64,000 nt of DNA from the NCBI RefSeq assembly GCF_002201475.1, contig NZ_CP021422.1, positions 2,108,001 to 2,172,000 on the forward strand. The letters run 5' to 3'. The stretch comes from Acutalibacter muris (GTDB taxonomy: Bacteria; Bacillota; Clostridia; Oscillospirales; Acutalibacteraceae). Positions 1-8,591 of this stretch are shown here, piece by piece; positions within the stretch are counted from its first letter, which is position 1; each line of letters begins with the position of its first letter. The notes beneath the pieces were generated by a model. The model was not told the DNA's origin. It saw only the letters and a program-made list of their open reading frames with translations, and did no database searches. Made by a program: the position numbers and the translations under genes.

Positions 1-543
1 AAAGCTAAGTGTGGAAAATGTGGTCATGCCCTAAGTATCCGATATTCCAAAAAGAATGGCGTGCGCTACTTTATGTGCGGCTATCGTCTGAATGCCCGGG
101 GATGCGAAGGTTTTGGCGCTCTACGCGCACCAGAGCTTGAAAGTTTTGTTTTGAACGCAATACGTGAAAGGCTGAAAGCTTTTGAAACCCTTACTTCTTC
201 CACAAAAGCAAGGGTAAATCCCAAATTGGATGAACTCCGAATCAAAGAGCATCAATTAAGCAAAGATATAGATACACTCCTGGAGAAGGTCGTCCATGCT
301 GATGGTGCACTAATGGCTCTCATCAATCAAAGAGCATCTAATTTGGATGCGGAGCTTAAGGAAATCCAAAAAGAAATCCGTGAAATTACTGCGTCTACGC
401 CATCGACGGACATTAAAACCCTCACAGGCTATTTTTCAAAGTGGGAGGAGCTTTCCATTGATGACAAAAGAAGCGTAGTTGACCTGTTGATTGCTCAAGT
501 AAATGCTACAAAAGATACCGTTGAGATTGTGTGGAAGATTTGA
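1..543 (+). CDS. Large serine recombinase, C-terminal part (5' end outside window)
   Basis: The frame is open from the first base, so only the last 180 codons are visible. It begins in the zinc ribbon typical of large serine recombinases (CGKCGH, then FMCGY and a later GC), followed by a charged helical stretch rich in Lys, Glu and Leu that would form the coiled coil, and a short C-terminal tail. The catalytic N-terminal domain is not in view. These enzymes excise and integrate mobile elements between two att sites. The stop lies about 30 bp from a stump of a tyrosine integrase gene on the other strand, so the element carrying this recombinase probably landed in, or recombined with, that integrase gene. 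Assignment to the family is secure; activity cannot be judged. Confidence 0.85.
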   Translation, partial: KAKCGKCGHALSIRYSKKNGVRYFMCGYRLNARGCEGFGALRAPELESFVLNAIRERLKAFETLTSSTKARVNPKLDELRIKEHQLSKDIDTLLEKVVHADGALMALINQRASNLDAELKEIQKEIREITASTPSTDIKTLTGYFSKWEELSIDDKRSVVDLLIAQVNATKDTVEIVWKI

Positions 544-569
544 GTACTTCATAGTGATTGTAAAGGTTT

Positions 570-599
570 TCCATTCGTAAGCAGTTTCTTTTGTGCCAT
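570..599 (-). pseudogene. Stump of tRNA-Trp-island tyrosine integrase (first codons only)
   Basis: Read on the minus strand, this encodes MAQKKLLTNGK and then departs into unrelated sequence. The residues and the roughly 70 bp upstream (Shine-Dalgarno and leader) closely match the starts of the intact integrases at 44144 and 59842. The rest of the gene is missing, replaced by the serine recombinase end at 1-543. It marks the left part of another island of the same family. Confidence 0.8.
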
Positions 600-679
600 G
601 CTTGTCAGCCTCCTTTCGTCAACAACACAACATACCACACCTTGTTTCGAAAGTCCACTGACTTTTTTCTTACTTTTTG

Positions 680-1110
680 CTCTGGCATTTCCGGATTTCT
701 AAAGGCCGTATTCTTTGTTTTGCAACGCAAATTTTGAGCCAGGTATCTTGCCCTTACAAAAGTGGGTTCGGGCTACTGCCCGGTAATCGTGCCGTCCGAC
801 AACGTCGGACGAACGCTCTGCCTGCCCTCCCCAAAAGGGGAGGATTTTTGTAGGACATTTACACTTCATTTGCAACCCCTGGAAATTCCTCGCAATACCG
901 CCGTTTTTCGCGACAGCAACCCCACCTTTCACTCCAAATCCGCATTAGCAACCCCTATCGTGATTTTGCACTAAGAATCCTGGAATCCCTTGAAACGACC
1001 GGCGTTGCCGGGCGTTGTGAATCGAGTAGGGGACGCACCGCGACCCCTACTCTTTCTCCTGCTTGAAAATCGGACGACTGCGAATCTGTGCTATTTGTGC
1101 AGGATATTGG
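680..1110. other. Conserved hairpin-rich non-coding module, copy A
   Basis: No convincing gene. The segment starts with the block that precedes every island integrase here (GTATTCTTTGTT, then GCAAATTTTGAGC) and carries the same ordered hairpins as copies B, C and D: 769-782 (CGGGC/GCCCG), 793-811 (GTCCGAC/GTCGGAC), 826-843 (CCTCCCC/GGGGAGG), 999-1011 (CCGGC/GCCGG) and 1024-1052 (GAGTAGGGG/CCCCTACTC). The last is followed by a CCTGCTT-GAAAATCG block shared with copy B. The stems differ in sequence from the other copies while remaining paired. About 140 bp between 845 and 985 is unlike the others. Confidence 0.6.
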
Positions 1111-1309
1111 CTTTCCTGCGACCACGTTATTACGCTCAACAAACGCGGCTTTCACAAACGCCATTACACGGCGTTCTTTTCCTACGGTCGTTAACTTCCT
1201 CAACTGTTTCTCTAAAGTGCCTGACACGGTTCTCACACAGCTCAACCCCTCTGAAAAGCTAAAGGGCTGCGTCTTTCGGCGCAAACCCTTACCACGGCTT
1301 TCTCAAATT

Positions 1310-1594
1310 TCAACGCCTTGCGTTTTCATCCATCCTATAAACCTCAATCATGAGTTCGATCCCGAATCGGATACCCTCTGCATAAATTGCTTTGTTCTCC
1401 ATGTTGACTATTTCTGCGTTCATATCCATTACGTTTTCTAATTTTTCGTATTGCTCTCTGGTCAGCACTTCCTGCAATCCATTGATTTCCTGACCGACCT
1501 TATTCACACTGGAACGATAGCCGCTATCTGTAGGCACCACAGTTTCTGCTGGAAATATTTCACCGTTGTACAGCTTGCTGATTACGCTTTTCAT
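1310..1594 (-). CDS. Small DUF6809-like hypothetical protein
   Basis: A 94-residue acidic protein beginning MKSVISKLYNGEIFP. I chose this start because AAGGAGG lies 10 bp upstream; an upstream extension of 18 codons lacks such a site. It is predicted to be mostly helical (QEVLTREQYEKLENVMDM, then an EGIRFGIELMIEVYR helix), without membrane segments or Cys. It resembles short proteins common in clostridial accessory regions (DUF6809 as far as I recall); no function is known to me. It is cargo of island A, divergent from the Fic module. Confidence 0.6.
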   Translation of the reverse strand: MKSVISKLYNGEIFPAETVVPTDSGYRSSVNKVGQEINGLQEVLTREQYEKLENVMDMNAEIVNMENKAIYAEGIRFGIELMIEVYRMDENARR

Positions 1595-1842
1595 TTCATG
1601 ATTTCCTCCTTGGTGGTAGAGACTCTTTCTCTGCTTTTGCCACCACAATACCCGAAACCTCTGCGGAAGTCCAGACTTTTTTCTTCGTGAAAACTACCGA
1701 AATATCCGACTTGCTTTTTACCTGTGTCAATAAAGTTCTTTCTTTGTTTTGCGGCTCAAATTTTGAGCTATGCATTTGCTGTTTCGACTTTCCGTAGATT
1801 TGGAAATCAAATCAGTAAAAAAATCTATGAGAAAAAAACAAC

Positions 1843-1871
1843 TTGAATAAACATCCACTTTGTGGTACACT
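1843..1871 (+). promoter_or_regulatory. Sigma-A-type promoter of the Fic module
   Basis: TTGAAT (1843-1848), 17-bp spacer, TACACT (1866-1871), placed 19 bp before the antitoxin start codon. Confidence 0.55.
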
Positions 1872-1890
1872 ACAAGCGGGAGGGATTTTC

Positions 1891-2055
1891 ATGTCTATTG
1901 AGAAAGCTATCGAAATTGCGGCAGCTTCGGTTGAGATGGAAGGATTCAACATTGACGAGAAAAGCCGAGAGTGGTGCCAACTGTTTCTCCAGGGGGAAAT
2001 CAGCATGGAGCAGTATATCCTACTGACGAAAGACAAAATTGGAGTGCCTGCCTAA
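1891..2055 (+). CDS. VbhA-like antitoxin of Fic toxin
   Basis: A 54-residue protein starting MSIEKAIEIAAAS after a GGGAGGG ribosome site. It contains the inhibitory Fic motif (S/T)xxxE(G/N) as SVEMEG at residues 13-18; in characterised VbhA/VbhT systems the Glu blocks productive ATP binding by the Fic protein. The C-terminal half (WCQLFLQGEISMEQYILLTKD) matches the layout of VbhA-like antitoxins, which end in a helical hairpin. Its stop overlaps the toxin's ATG by one base, indicating translational coupling with antitoxin first. The role is inferred from motif and context. Confidence 0.8.
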   Translation: MSIEKAIEIAAASVEMEGFNIDEKSREWCQLFLQGEISMEQYILLTKDKIGVPA

Positions 2056-2672
2056 TGGCTTATGATTTAGATACACTAACCGATGACTGTTATGAGAGTA
2101 CAACTTGCCTGATCAATAAGTTTGGTATCCGCGACAGCGCTCAGCTTGCCGAGATGGAAGCGGCCATTACATTCGCAAAATCTGCTGAACTGGAACATTT
2201 ACCCATCAAGGGTTCATTTAATTTTGAACATTATAAAGCTATTCACAAACATCTTTTCGGAGATATTTATGATTGGGCTGGTACGATTCGCACAATCGAT
2301 ATTTCTAAGAAAGGTACAGTTTTTGTGTTAGCAAAGGACATTGAGCAAATTGCAAACAGTTGTTTCACGCGGCTGAAATCAGAGGATTTTTTCAGAGGCT
2401 ATTCGTTTGATACATTTTGCGATGCAATAGTCGATTTTTATTACGTTACCAATATGCTACATCCTTTCCGCGAAGGAAATGGGCGAACACAACGTATTTT
2501 TATTTCTCAGTTGATCCGCTATGCTGGATATGATATTGATTTCTCTGCTATTGATCCTGATGAACTGATGATTGCTACCATTCAGTCAGCTAATGGAGTT
2601 CGGGATAACCTTTTTAGACTTTTCCAACAGAACTTGTCAGGAGGAGAAGATTTTACCCTCTCCTTAACATAA
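2055..2672 (+). CDS. Fic-domain toxin (predicted AMP-transferase)
   Basis: A 205-residue single-domain Fic protein. The core motif HPFREGNGR is complete at residues 136-144, with catalytic His136, acidic residue Glu140 and the GNGR anion-binding part, followed by TQR. A flap region (GTIRTIDISKKGTVF) lies near residues 76-90. Fic enzymes move AMP from ATP to hydroxyl side chains of target proteins. The inhibitory motif is absent here and supplied by the preceding small protein, a class I arrangement. The ATG at 2055 overlaps the antitoxin stop. The pair is cargo of island A, whose right att core lies 160 bp downstream. The target is unknown; domain assignment is very secure. Confidence 0.92.
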   Translation: MAYDLDTLTDDCYESTTCLINKFGIRDSAQLAEMEAAITFAKSAELEHLPIKGSFNFEHYKAIHKHLFGDIYDWAGTIRTIDISKKGTVFVLAKDIEQIANSCFTRLKSEDFFRGYSFDTFCDAIVDFYYVTNMLHPFREGNGRTQRIFISQLIRYAGYDIDFSAIDPDELMIATIQSANGVRDNLFRLFQQNLSGGEDFTLSLT

Positions 2673-2834
2673 GTTTCTTCGATTTCGAGGCGTAATTCCC
2701 TCTTTTCTGCGGGGATAATTTCGGATATCATCAATAAATCATCAAAAATTTTTTTGAGCACCTTTTTGGAAACACAAACGGCTCAACCGTGCGGAAAACT
2801 GGCTGTTATATGTCCGCTCATGTCTTTTCCACAT

Positions 2835-2882
2835 CCACTCCAAAACCGCGTGCCGAGGGTTCAAGTCCTTCTGCCCCTGCCA
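2835..2882 (+). repeat. att core 1: 3' half of tRNA-Trp(CCA)
   Basis: The sequence folds as the 3' half of a tRNA: anticodon loop CTCCAAA, 3' anticodon stem ACCGC, 5-nt variable loop, T-arm GAGGG/TTCAAGT/CCTTC, acceptor TGCCCCT, discriminator G, then CCA. Anticodon CCA with G73 indicates tRNA-Trp. The 5' half is missing (TTTTCCACATCCA precedes it), so this is an attachment-site duplicate, not a gene. An arm-type repeat (CATCAATAAATCATCAAAA) lies to the left at 2729-2747. No integrase follows directly, unlike the other cores. Confidence 0.85.
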
Positions 2883-2911
2883 TCCTAGGAAAACCAAAAA
2901 GATATTTGGGC

Positions 2912-2939
2912 AAAAAACCGCGCGGTTGCGCGGTTTTTT
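2912..2939. terminator. Bidirectional Rho-independent terminator after att core 1
   Basis: Symmetric hairpin with A-run, CCGCGC/GCGCGG stem, GGTT loop and T-run. It would end a tRNA-Trp transcript in the original location. The next 130 bp up to 3077 hold nothing I recognise. Confidence 0.75.
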
Positions 2940-3077
2940 GCATCCAAAGGGGCCGGATTTCAAAAGTCAAATTCGTAGATGAATGTAAGCGTAAAATAGA
3001 TTCGAACCCTCGTAACGGGAAGAAAAACAAGAGCGGTTCTCAAAAAAGAAGCGCTCTTTGAAATATTAAGGTAAATG

Positions 3078-3990
3078 AACTGCCCGGCTATCTGCACAAA
3101 GTATGAGCCGCCTGTTCCCGGGGCAGGCAATCTTCAATGGGGATTCCCACAGGCAATCGCTCCAGCAAGAATTGGAAATACCGAAAAGGTCGCAGGCCGT
3201 TGGCTTTCGCGGTCTCTACAATAGAGTAGGCTGCCGCACTGGCGCTGGCCCCTCTGGGCGTATTGGAAAACAGCCAGTTCTAGGGTCTAACACCCCGTTC
3301 TGCACGGTTATTGGACAGTTCCAAGCGTCCATCCAGGAACACATGCATTAACCAGTCTTTTTGTTTCACGGCATAAGTCAGCGCCGCGCCATAGGCAGAC
3401 TTTGGCACGGGATTATGGTCATATTCATTTCTGGCCCAAGCGAAGAATTCCTCTGCTATGGGTTACAGAATGCTCTTTCCTTACCTGAAACTGTTCCTGG
3501 AAAGAAACCGTATACCCAGCCTCCAATTCAAATAATTTGTTGCAATAACGCAAACCTGTCTGTGCAGGATGCTTTTCCTTTGCCTCTTTTGGCAGGGTTT
3601 TTAGGGTATCCGTGAATTTCCTTCTCATGTGGGCCCAGCAACCTACAGCCGTTATTTCCGGCGGCAGTTTGCAGTGGTTCGCCTTATAGCCATCGGTGTG
3701 GAGGAGTCCAGAGAAACCGGTCAGGAAATTTTTAGCGTGTTCCTTCGCCTAGCTGAGCTGGTAGTCATACAGCACCACCGAGCTTTTGCTGTCTCCAGAG
3801 ATCCGGTAAACCCACACATAGTTTTTCTGTGTGGCCTTTCTGCCATCCTCCATTAGCACAGTCAGTGTGGTCTCGTTCGCGTGGAGCATCTCGTCAGAGA
3901 GAAGTTCCTTGCGTAAATGCTGAAAAGCTCTCCGAACCATACACAGATTCGATCTTCCTTTGTCTGCACTATGGCATGCAAATAGCAATC
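3078..3990 (-). pseudogene. IS66-family transposase (TnpC) remnant
   Basis: Minus-strand reading in several frames gives pieces of an IS66 transposase in correct order: the DDE-region piece with DEMLHANETTLTVL and YVWVYRISGD (about 3749-3900), a CWAHMRRKFTDTLKTLP piece (about 3560-3650), GLRYCNKLFELE, and the C-terminal LSNNRAERG and FSNTPRGASASAAAYSIVE pieces (about 3180-3330). At least three frame changes and an in-frame stop make it inactive. The N-terminal third is missing, and no terminal inverted repeats were recognised. Confidence 0.85.
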
Positions 3991-4207
3991 CTGGCTACAA
4001 TACTTCCCGCCAGACCATCTATCGTTGGTAAATTCTTTCCCACAGTTTACAACATTTGCGCGCTCCCGGTACCTTGGGTGGGTTTGCCTTGTGATACTCT
4101 TTCCACAATTCTTTCCGACACTCCTCACTGCAAAAACGCCGGGTCTTGCAGCTCCAGTCCAGTTCAAATTCCATCCGCAATTTGGGCAAAACTGTTTTAC
4201 TCGTCAT
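3930..4207 (-). pseudogene. Frameshifted zinc-ribbon protein associated with IS66
   Basis: Two overlapping frames contain paired Cys motifs: FCSEECRKELWKEYHK and then CGKEFTNDRWSGGKYCSQDCY. Together they resemble the small double zinc-ribbon proteins often encoded beside IS66 transposases in Firmicutes. A frameshift near 4030 separates the halves, and the end runs into the transposase remnant. Function of the intact family is unknown to me. 4208-4460 holds no recognisable gene. Confidence 0.5.
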
Positions 4208-4460
4208 TGCTCCCGCGGCTTTTCCTGCCTCTGCTTCCTATAGTACTCTTGGCGGCAACGGTTGCTGTAAAACGTTTCCACCGACCCCGCTCCCCGATCT
4301 GCTCCCATCTCTTTATCCTCTTTCCCTTCTTGCTTTTCTCACCTTTGTTCTACCGCTTTTCCACTTCTTGCGTAGGTTCAATTTTTACGCTTACAGATGA
4401 AAATTTGGCGTTTTGGCAGAAATTGAGCTCTCGTATAACAAGTAAGGAATAGGTTAAAAA

Positions 4461-4488
4461 ATAATGCTGGCCAGTTAGCCAGCATTAT
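4461..4488. terminator. Hairpin terminator
   Basis: ATAATGCTGG/CCAGCATTAT, a perfect 10-bp stem with an 8-nt loop in AT-rich surroundings, between the IS66 remnant and the channel fragment. Confidence 0.55.
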
Positions 4489-4589
4489 AGTTATTAATTC
4501 AGCTCAAATTTCAATAATTTTTGCTATTAATTTCAATTTTAATTTGACTTTGCCGAGCTGATGGTGTATAATACTGGAGAGAAATTGTA

Positions 4590-5125
4590 TCATATCGACA
4601 TAATTCTACTAGTTTTGCGGTATGTGTGAAGGTTGAACTTCTTCCCTTGGCGGTACTGGCGATGATGGTATATTTCAAGAGTGAACATTTTTTTAATGGG
4701 TGGTATCGATCTGTTTGCTACAATACATAAGTTTATTTTTACCACGAATAAACTTTCAAAATTCAGTTTATCATAAGTCCATAATATTTTGGAGCTACTT
4801 GGCCAACGATTCCGTAAGGTTATATTACACAAAGAAAGAGAAATTACCGTATATAATATCACCATAGTCTGTGCATCAGTCACCAAGACGTCTACATATA
4901 CAAGATATGTATATAAAATGGTTCCTAAGATAGTCAGCAGACGGTATTTCAAAGCTGAAGCAAACACACCTTTTATGGTGTCGTTGCAAATGAGTGATGA
5001 TATAAGCCCTCCTCCAAGTGAGGTAACAATTCCGCACACCAGGACCACAAACGGTGCGCTATGATTGCTTACCCCTTTGTTTACCCCAATCGCAATAAAC
5101 GTCCCCAGACCGCATATGATTAACT
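4590..5125 (-). pseudogene. N-terminally truncated TRIC/UPF0126-type membrane channel fragment
   Basis: The frame opens after stops near 5128 and reads ICGLGTFIAIGVNKG, then FVVLVCGIVTSLGGGLIS, then further hydrophobic segments to about 4800. GGG after a hydrophobic helix and the GLGTF..G pattern are typical of bacterial TRIC (UPF0126) proteins, which have two repeats of three helices. Only the second repeat is present, and the last 70 residues look unrelated and basic. The break lies next to the serine recombinase gene at 5174-6850, so element insertion probably removed the first half. Confidence 0.55.
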
Positions 5126-5173
5126 CCTATTAGGAAAACACACTGTCAAAAGGGGTTTTGCTTTTGGCGGGGG

Positions 5174-6850
5174 TCAGCCCGCCTCGGCGGTATCGGTTGT
5201 GTTGATTTCAATGTACTCGGCAATCTTGCGGAACTCGTCCGCGAACTTGAAATGAACGCTGATATTGCCGTTTTCGTAAACCTTGATATGGTCTACCAAG
5301 TCCGTGAGGATTTCACGGGTCAGCGTTTCGATGCTTTGATACTTTGCAAAGGCTACCAGCGCGGGATGCTCCTTGTCAACGCCGTTTGCCAGCTCCGCAC
5401 GTTCCGCGTTCAGCCGGGCCAGCACATCCGCAAGCTCGGCGGCCTGCCGCTCATAATCGGCTTTCATATCCCGGTATTCCTGCTGGGTGATCTCCCCGTC
5501 TTTCCAATCTTGATACAGTGACTGCTTGTAGCGGGTTATCCGGGTCAATTCCTTTTCCTTTGCGGCTATCTGGTCGTTAAGGCGGTGGGATTGACTTTTT
5601 TTCAGCGGGGCCGAGTTGATACGGGCTATCAATTCCGAGTAGGAAACGGCGGTGTTCACTTGATACTGGATAGCGAACAGGACGGCGGCCTCCAGACGGT
5701 TGTGCTTGATAGAGTGCATGGAACAGGCCGTCCGGGAGCGGTTCTTGTAAGTGGAGCAGGCGTAATAGATATTTTTCCCGCTCTGGCTGCGGGTGATGGA
5801 TTTCCCGCAATCCGCACATTTCAGAAAACCGCTGAACAAGTGAACTTCCCGCCCTTTGGGGGATGTCCGGGTATCGCGTACCAGCAGGGCCTGCACCTTG
5901 TCAAAGGTTTCGTGGGTGATGATAGCCTCGTGAGTATCGGGAACGCGCACCCATTCTTCCTCCGGCACAGCCTCTATCTGGTGTACCTTGTAGCTTTTCA
6001 CCCGGCGGCGGCCCTGTACCAAATCCCCGGTGTAAATGGGGTTGGTGAGGATTTCATGTATCATGCGGGCTCCCCACATGGGGTCGTCCGCCACAGCCGA
6101 GGAAACGGGCAGGCCCTTTTTCCGGCGGTAGGCCGTGGGGCTGGGTATGCCGTGTTCGTTCAGATACAGCGCGATGGCCCTTTTAGACGAGCCTTGCAGG
6201 AGCATGGTATACACGCGCTTGACGATTTCAGCCGCATCCGCATCCACAATAAGCTGGTGCTTGTCCTTTGGGTCTTTGATGTAGCCATAGGGAGCGAAAG
6301 AGCCGATGTACTGGCCGTTGCGCCGCTTGTAATCAAAAACCTGCCGGATTTTCTTTGAGGTCTGGTAGCAATAGTTATCGTTCATCACGTTAGTTATCGG
6401 AACGATAATGTTTGAAACGCTGTCGGGGTTTAGGTAGCTGTCCACGTTCTCCGCAAGGGAGATAAAGCGGACGCCCATCTGTACAAACAAGTTATCAATC
6501 AGACTCCCCGCGTCACTGTAATTCCGGGCGAACCGGGAAAGGTCTTTCACAATCACGCAGTTGATTTTCCCGCTCATCACATCGGCCAAGAGCCGCTGGA
6601 AGTTTTCGCGGTTGGCATCCGTCCCGGTGTGCCCATCGTCCACATATTCAACCGCGCTTTCAAATTCGTCCATGTGCCGCCGGTAGAAATCCCCCAGCAG
6701 GTCGCGCTGGTTCTTCACGCTGTTGCTGTCGTCCTTGCCCTTTTTCAAATCCTCTTTGGAAAGGCGGATGTATGCGCCTAAACGCCAGCGCCGGATTGTA
6801 TAGGTAGGGGTTAAAGTCTGCTGATACCCTCTGTTTTTAGCTCGTGCCAT
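5174..6850 (-). CDS. Large serine recombinase (TnpX/Tn4451-like)
   Basis: 558 residues, full length. The N-terminal resolvase domain carries the catalytic Ser31 in YIRLSKED and the conserved VKDLSRFARNY segment. It is followed by the recombinase domain (FAPYGYIKDP, then ILTNPIYTGDLVQG), a zinc ribbon (CADCG, then YYACSTY and later Cys, roughly residues 340-380), a long coiled coil with many Lys/Glu/Leu, and a C-terminal beta segment. It should join and excise the mobile element at att sites. It ends about 50 bp from the truncated channel gene, as expected for a recombinase at an element boundary. A DUF6870 gene precedes it, as with the recombinases at 32.4 kb. Confidence 0.92.
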   Translation of the reverse strand: MARAKNRGYQQTLTPTYTIRRWRLGAYIRLSKEDLKKGKDDSNSVKNQRDLLGDFYRRHMDEFESAVEYVDDGHTGTDANRENFQRLLADVMSGKINCVIVKDLSRFARNYSDAGSLIDNLFVQMGVRFISLAENVDSYLNPDSVSNIIVPITNVMNDNYCYQTSKKIRQVFDYKRRNGQYIGSFAPYGYIKDPKDKHQLIVDADAAEIVKRVYTMLLQGSSKRAIALYLNEHGIPSPTAYRRKKGLPVSSAVADDPMWGARMIHEILTNPIYTGDLVQGRRRVKSYKVHQIEAVPEEEWVRVPDTHEAIITHETFDKVQALLVRDTRTSPKGREVHLFSGFLKCADCGKSITRSQSGKNIYYACSTYKNRSRTACSMHSIKHNRLEAAVLFAIQYQVNTAVSYSELIARINSAPLKKSQSHRLNDQIAAKEKELTRITRYKQSLYQDWKDGEITQQEYRDMKADYERQAAELADVLARLNAERAELANGVDKEHPALVAFAKYQSIETLTREILTDLVDHIKVYENGNISVHFKFADEFRKIAEYIEINTTDTAEAG

Positions 6851-6966
6851 TGTTCCTCCTTCCCTATCACATTACACTTATATTATAACTCTGTTCCGGG
6901 GTATCAACAAGGATGCCGATGCCTCGGGACATTTTGTCTCGAAGTGGGAGCAGGCCGCAACAGCAG

Positions 6967-7233
6967 TTACAGCCCGCTCTTTTGCCGGATAAGAAAGGCG
7001 GTCAGCGTATCCTGGAGGGAGGGGCCGCCCTCGGCAAACTCAATTTTCACGCCCACGCCGCCCACGCTAAAGCAGTACGGATTGACGGCCCGTCTCACAA
7101 ACCGGGCCAGCCGCTCCTCCCGGGGGAGGGTGCGGTCAAAGGCCATACCGCTCACGTCAGCCAGCGCATCCGCGCTCACCGCGCCGATGTCCACGCTTTT
7201 CATTTGTTCCAGCTCTTGTGCGGTCAGTTTCAC
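6967..7233 (-). CDS. DUF6870-family protein, possible recombinase accessory
   Basis: 88 residues with the pattern TAQELEQMKSVDIG..., LPREERLARFVRRAVNPYCFSVGGVGVKIEF and a hydrophobic C-terminus. It is clearly related to 32016-32282 and 37865-38089 (NPYC/NPYV, VK(V/L/I)xF). All three sit next to serine recombinase genes or within the same element family, suggesting a role in element maintenance or recombination direction; that is inference only. AGGAGG lies just before the ATG. The 110 bp to the recombinase hold no gene. Confidence 0.65.
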   Translation of the reverse strand: MKLTAQELEQMKSVDIGAVSADALADVSGMAFDRTLPREERLARFVRRAVNPYCFSVGGVGVKIEFAEGGPSLQDTLTAFLIRQKSGL

Positions 7234-7658
7234 GGTAAAACCTCCTTTGCGTTTTGGGTTGGTGGGGAAACGCGAAAGGACAGCACCGCGAAAGTGCTGC
7301 CCTTTGGCCTGTCCTCACCTTGGGACAATTTGTCTCGAACTTGTTTGAAATGGGGAGCGCCGGGCCCGTATGTTTGGCCCGTCAAAAGACAGCAGGTAGC
7401 GGCCCGGCGTTCCCTTGTTTTGTGCGGCGGCCCCAAGCGGCAAGCGGCCAGCTTGTCCCTCGCGGATCGTGGCCGTGGGGTTGGCAAATTCCCCACACGC
7501 GGCGGTGGTGTTGGTCGCTCGTCCTCCCGTGGGAGAAGTCACCGCGCACCCGCCGCCCGGCTCCCCGCGTTCACCCGGGGCCGCCCGCTATTCAGTTGTG
7601 GAGAAGAAAAAACTTCCTCTCATATACCGAGACATTTTTGGATGGTTTTCGGACTGGT

Positions 7659-8081
7659 TCAGCGGGAATTTTTCAAAAACTTTTTCATGTTCTCCAGCCC
7701 GCGCTCCACGGCCCGCCGCACCGCGCTTTCGTCAACGCCCTCGGCCAGCGCCACCTCGGAAAAGCTCTTGCCGAGGATGATGCAGGCATCCACCCGGCGG
7801 CCCTGGGCCGGGGGCAGGCTGTTCAGCGCGTTCCACAGACGGCAGAACCGCTCCTTGAGCTCCAAAACCTCGTCCGGGGTGAGCTCGCGCAGGCAGGCGG
7901 AATACTCGATGCCGTCCTCGCAGTCCAGTGAATACTGCGCCTTGTGACGGGAAATCCGCCGCTGGTAGGCCGCCTCATAGCGGACGCTGGCCCGGAGCGC
8001 CTCGGCCACATCGTCAGTAACCTCAATATATTCGTCCTGGGTGTACCAGTAGTAAAAGTCGCGCAAGTTGATGATAGTCAT
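7659..8081 (-). CDS. Sigma-70 region-4-like regulator of the conjugative element
   Basis: 140 residues starting MTIINLRDFYYWYTQDEYIEV after a GGAGGTACATAC leader. The C-terminal half resembles a sigma region 4 helix-turn-helix: LPPAQGRRVDACIILGKSFSEVALAEGVDESAVRRAVERGLENMKK, split here for length by its helices. Region 2 is missing, so it is a sigma-like regulator rather than a full sigma factor. Comparable proteins are regular parts of Tn916-like elements. The relative at 29445-29906 shows the same layout. The 425 bp between this gene and the DUF6870 gene hold no credible gene. Confidence 0.7.
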   Translation of the reverse strand: MTIINLRDFYYWYTQDEYIEVTDDVAEALRASVRYEAAYQRRISRHKAQYSLDCEDGIEYSACLRELTPDEVLELKERFCRLWNALNSLPPAQGRRVDACIILGKSFSEVALAEGVDESAVRRAVERGLENMKKFLKNSR

Positions 8082-8216
8082 TGTATGTACCTCCATATCG
8101 TTTTTGTGGTCGGATTGCGGAAAACGATATGGAGGGCGGCGGGGAGCGGCACCCGGGAGAACCGTCCCGCACCTTGGGACTGTTTGTCCCAAAGCAGAAA
8201 CGACAAGAAACGACAA

Positions 8217-8245
8217 CGCCCGCACAGCGTTGTACTGTGCGGGCG
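8217..8245. terminator. Strong 11-bp hairpin
   Basis: CGCCCGCACAG/CTGTGCGGGCG with a 7-nt loop, in the leader of the sigma-like gene. It has no clear T-run on either strand, so it may be a regulatory leader structure rather than a terminator. Confidence 0.45.
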
Positions 8246-8355
8246 CATGAAATGACGCAGTTCTTTATATACTTACAAATTTCGCATTGATGGCCGGAGT
8301 AACCCGGTGGAGGAGCTAAACTTTTTTTAACAAATTAAGTTGAGTGCAGATAAAA

Positions 8356-8482
8356 AAGGACACAACGATACCTCCCGGATACCGCCGTGTCCTTAAAAAT
8401 GGGCGACTTTAATACACCCTCCGATTTTCTGTTTTTTACAAGAAAACGGCGGCTTGAAATTTGTTATTTCAAAACCGCCGTT
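8356..8482. terminator. Two hairpins, the second a probable terminator of the methyltransferase gene
   Basis: Hairpin 1 is AAGGACAC/GTGTCCTT (8356-8394) with a long loop. Hairpin 2 (8445-8482) pairs AACGGCGG-TTGAAAT with ATTTCAA-CCGCCGTT, and on the minus strand is followed by TTTTC. No gene is seen in 8246-8591. Confidence 0.5.
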
Positions 8483-8591
8483 AGGCTACTGTATTTTGTT
8501 TTGGCGCGCAAATATTCAGCCGCCGAAACAACGGTTTTTTTTATTTACCGTTGAGCGACAGTTTATTTAATTTGATCTGCCTATACATTAT

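Noticed and set aside
955..1284. 109-codon minus-strand frame in module A
   Set aside because: Lies across conserved hairpins and is not preserved in modules B, C or D.
2835..2882. A complete tRNA gene
   Set aside because: Only the 3' half exists at all four places; the preceding bases cannot form the 5' half of the acceptor, D or anticodon stems.
8356..8482. CRISPR-like or other repeat array
   Set aside because: Only two unrelated hairpins; no regularly spaced repeats with spacers were seen anywhere in the window.
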